In this document: piece by piece, positions 39,876 to 40,025 of the stretch
Numbering within the stretch: position 1 is the stretch's first letter
Layout: the number at the start of each line of letters is the position of its first letter
Assembly (NCBI GenBank): GCA_900538365.1
Contig: UPXT01000016.1
Coordinates: 1 to 40,025 of the forward strand
DNA: 40,025 nt
Origin: an uncultured Acidaminococcus sp.
GTDB lineage: Bacteria; Bacillota; Negativicutes; Acidaminococcales; Acidaminococcaceae
Direction: 5' to 3'
Program-made: the position numbers and the translations under genes
Notes under the pieces: generated by a model
The model's database searches: none
The model's input: the letters and a program-made list of their open reading frames with translations, nothing else
What the model was told of the DNA's origin: nothing

Positions 39876-40025
39876 GGGATTCACCTCGAAAGCGTAGTAT
39901 TCTTTCATTATACATCGTCTGTCTCCTTTGGCGGAGGAAAATCTCTTTTTTTCTATAAAAATGAGCGTAGGGTTAATTGTAAAATGAAATAGGACATATA
40001 AAAAGACATACAGGAAATCTTTTGG
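39876..40025 (-). promoter_or_regulatory. Upstream region of the FliB-family gene
   Basis: A minus-strand TATAAT lies at 39907-39912 (plus-strand ATTATA), about 32 bases before the preferred start, without a clear -35. The rest, to the window end, is AT-rich, and I see no gene in it. Confidence 0.35.

Noticed and set aside
1..40025. tRNA or rRNA genes, CRISPR arrays, toxin-antitoxin pairs or phage genes
   Set aside because: No cloverleaf, spaced repeats, small paired operons or phage proteins were seen on either strand in the gaps.

Overview
This looks like a core-genome window from an anaerobic, Firmicutes-type bacterium, most plausibly a Negativicute such as an Acidaminococcus relative. 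The genus is inferred from gene content and was not tested. Supporting points are a Bacillus-type PurR, the two-subunit iron-sulfur serine deaminase, a GltS-type sodium/glutamate symporter, and a prfA-prmC-tsaC-rpiB-DUF436-upp order like that of Bacillus. Coding sequence is moderately GC-rich and gaps are clearly AT-richer. I count 41 supported protein genes and one relic. I see no rRNA, tRNA, CRISPR array, prophage or intact insertion sequence.

Layout. (1) 181-9417, plus strand: a peptidyl-prolyl isomerase lipoprotein, phoH-ybeY-cdd-era, a separately promoted CorC/YbeX-like CBS protein, recO, an unknown membrane protein, exodeoxyribonuclease III, an ADP-ribosylglycohydrolase, a Nudix hydrolase and an NhaC-type antiporter, ending at a two-way terminator. 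(2) 9475-10974, minus strand: lgt and a metallophosphoesterase, divergent from leuS. (3) 10995-13952: overlapping divergent promoters, a decayed TnpB/right-end relic of an IS200/IS605-type element, then leuS. (4) 13970-19291: comEA-comEC-holA-gltS. (5) 19302-20467: an inverted-repeat-bounded gap and a minus-strand YitT-type membrane protein. (6) 20666-27600: ispE, a GntR regulator, purR, ilvA, glmU, prs and pth. (7) 27608-31541: a serine module (two-subunit deaminase, probable serine transporter and a divergent LysR regulator). (8) 31554-38324: rpmE, a DUF1385 protein, prfA, prmC, tsaC, two terminators, rpiB, a DUF436 protein, upp and dCMP deaminase. (9) 38325-40025: a large structured gap and a minus-strand FliB-family cysteine-rich protein.

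How the genes work together. Much of the window serves translation and its quality control (leuS, prfA, prmC, tsaC, rpmE, pth, era, ybeY). A second theme is nucleotide and PRPP metabolism (cdd, prs, upp, dCMP deaminase, PurR). A third is DNA uptake, replication and repair (comEA, comEC, holA, recO, exonuclease III). Amino-acid fermentation appears as glutamate uptake, serine uptake and deamination, and threonine deamination.

I did not find a convincing complete novel system. The points most worth a second look are the TnpB/omega-RNA-like relic in front of leuS, the structured and partly coding-like gap at 38325-39011, the inverted-repeat element at 19302-19454, the CorC homologue with no membrane domain and no clear start codon, and the adjacent ADP-ribosylglycohydrolase and Nudix genes.
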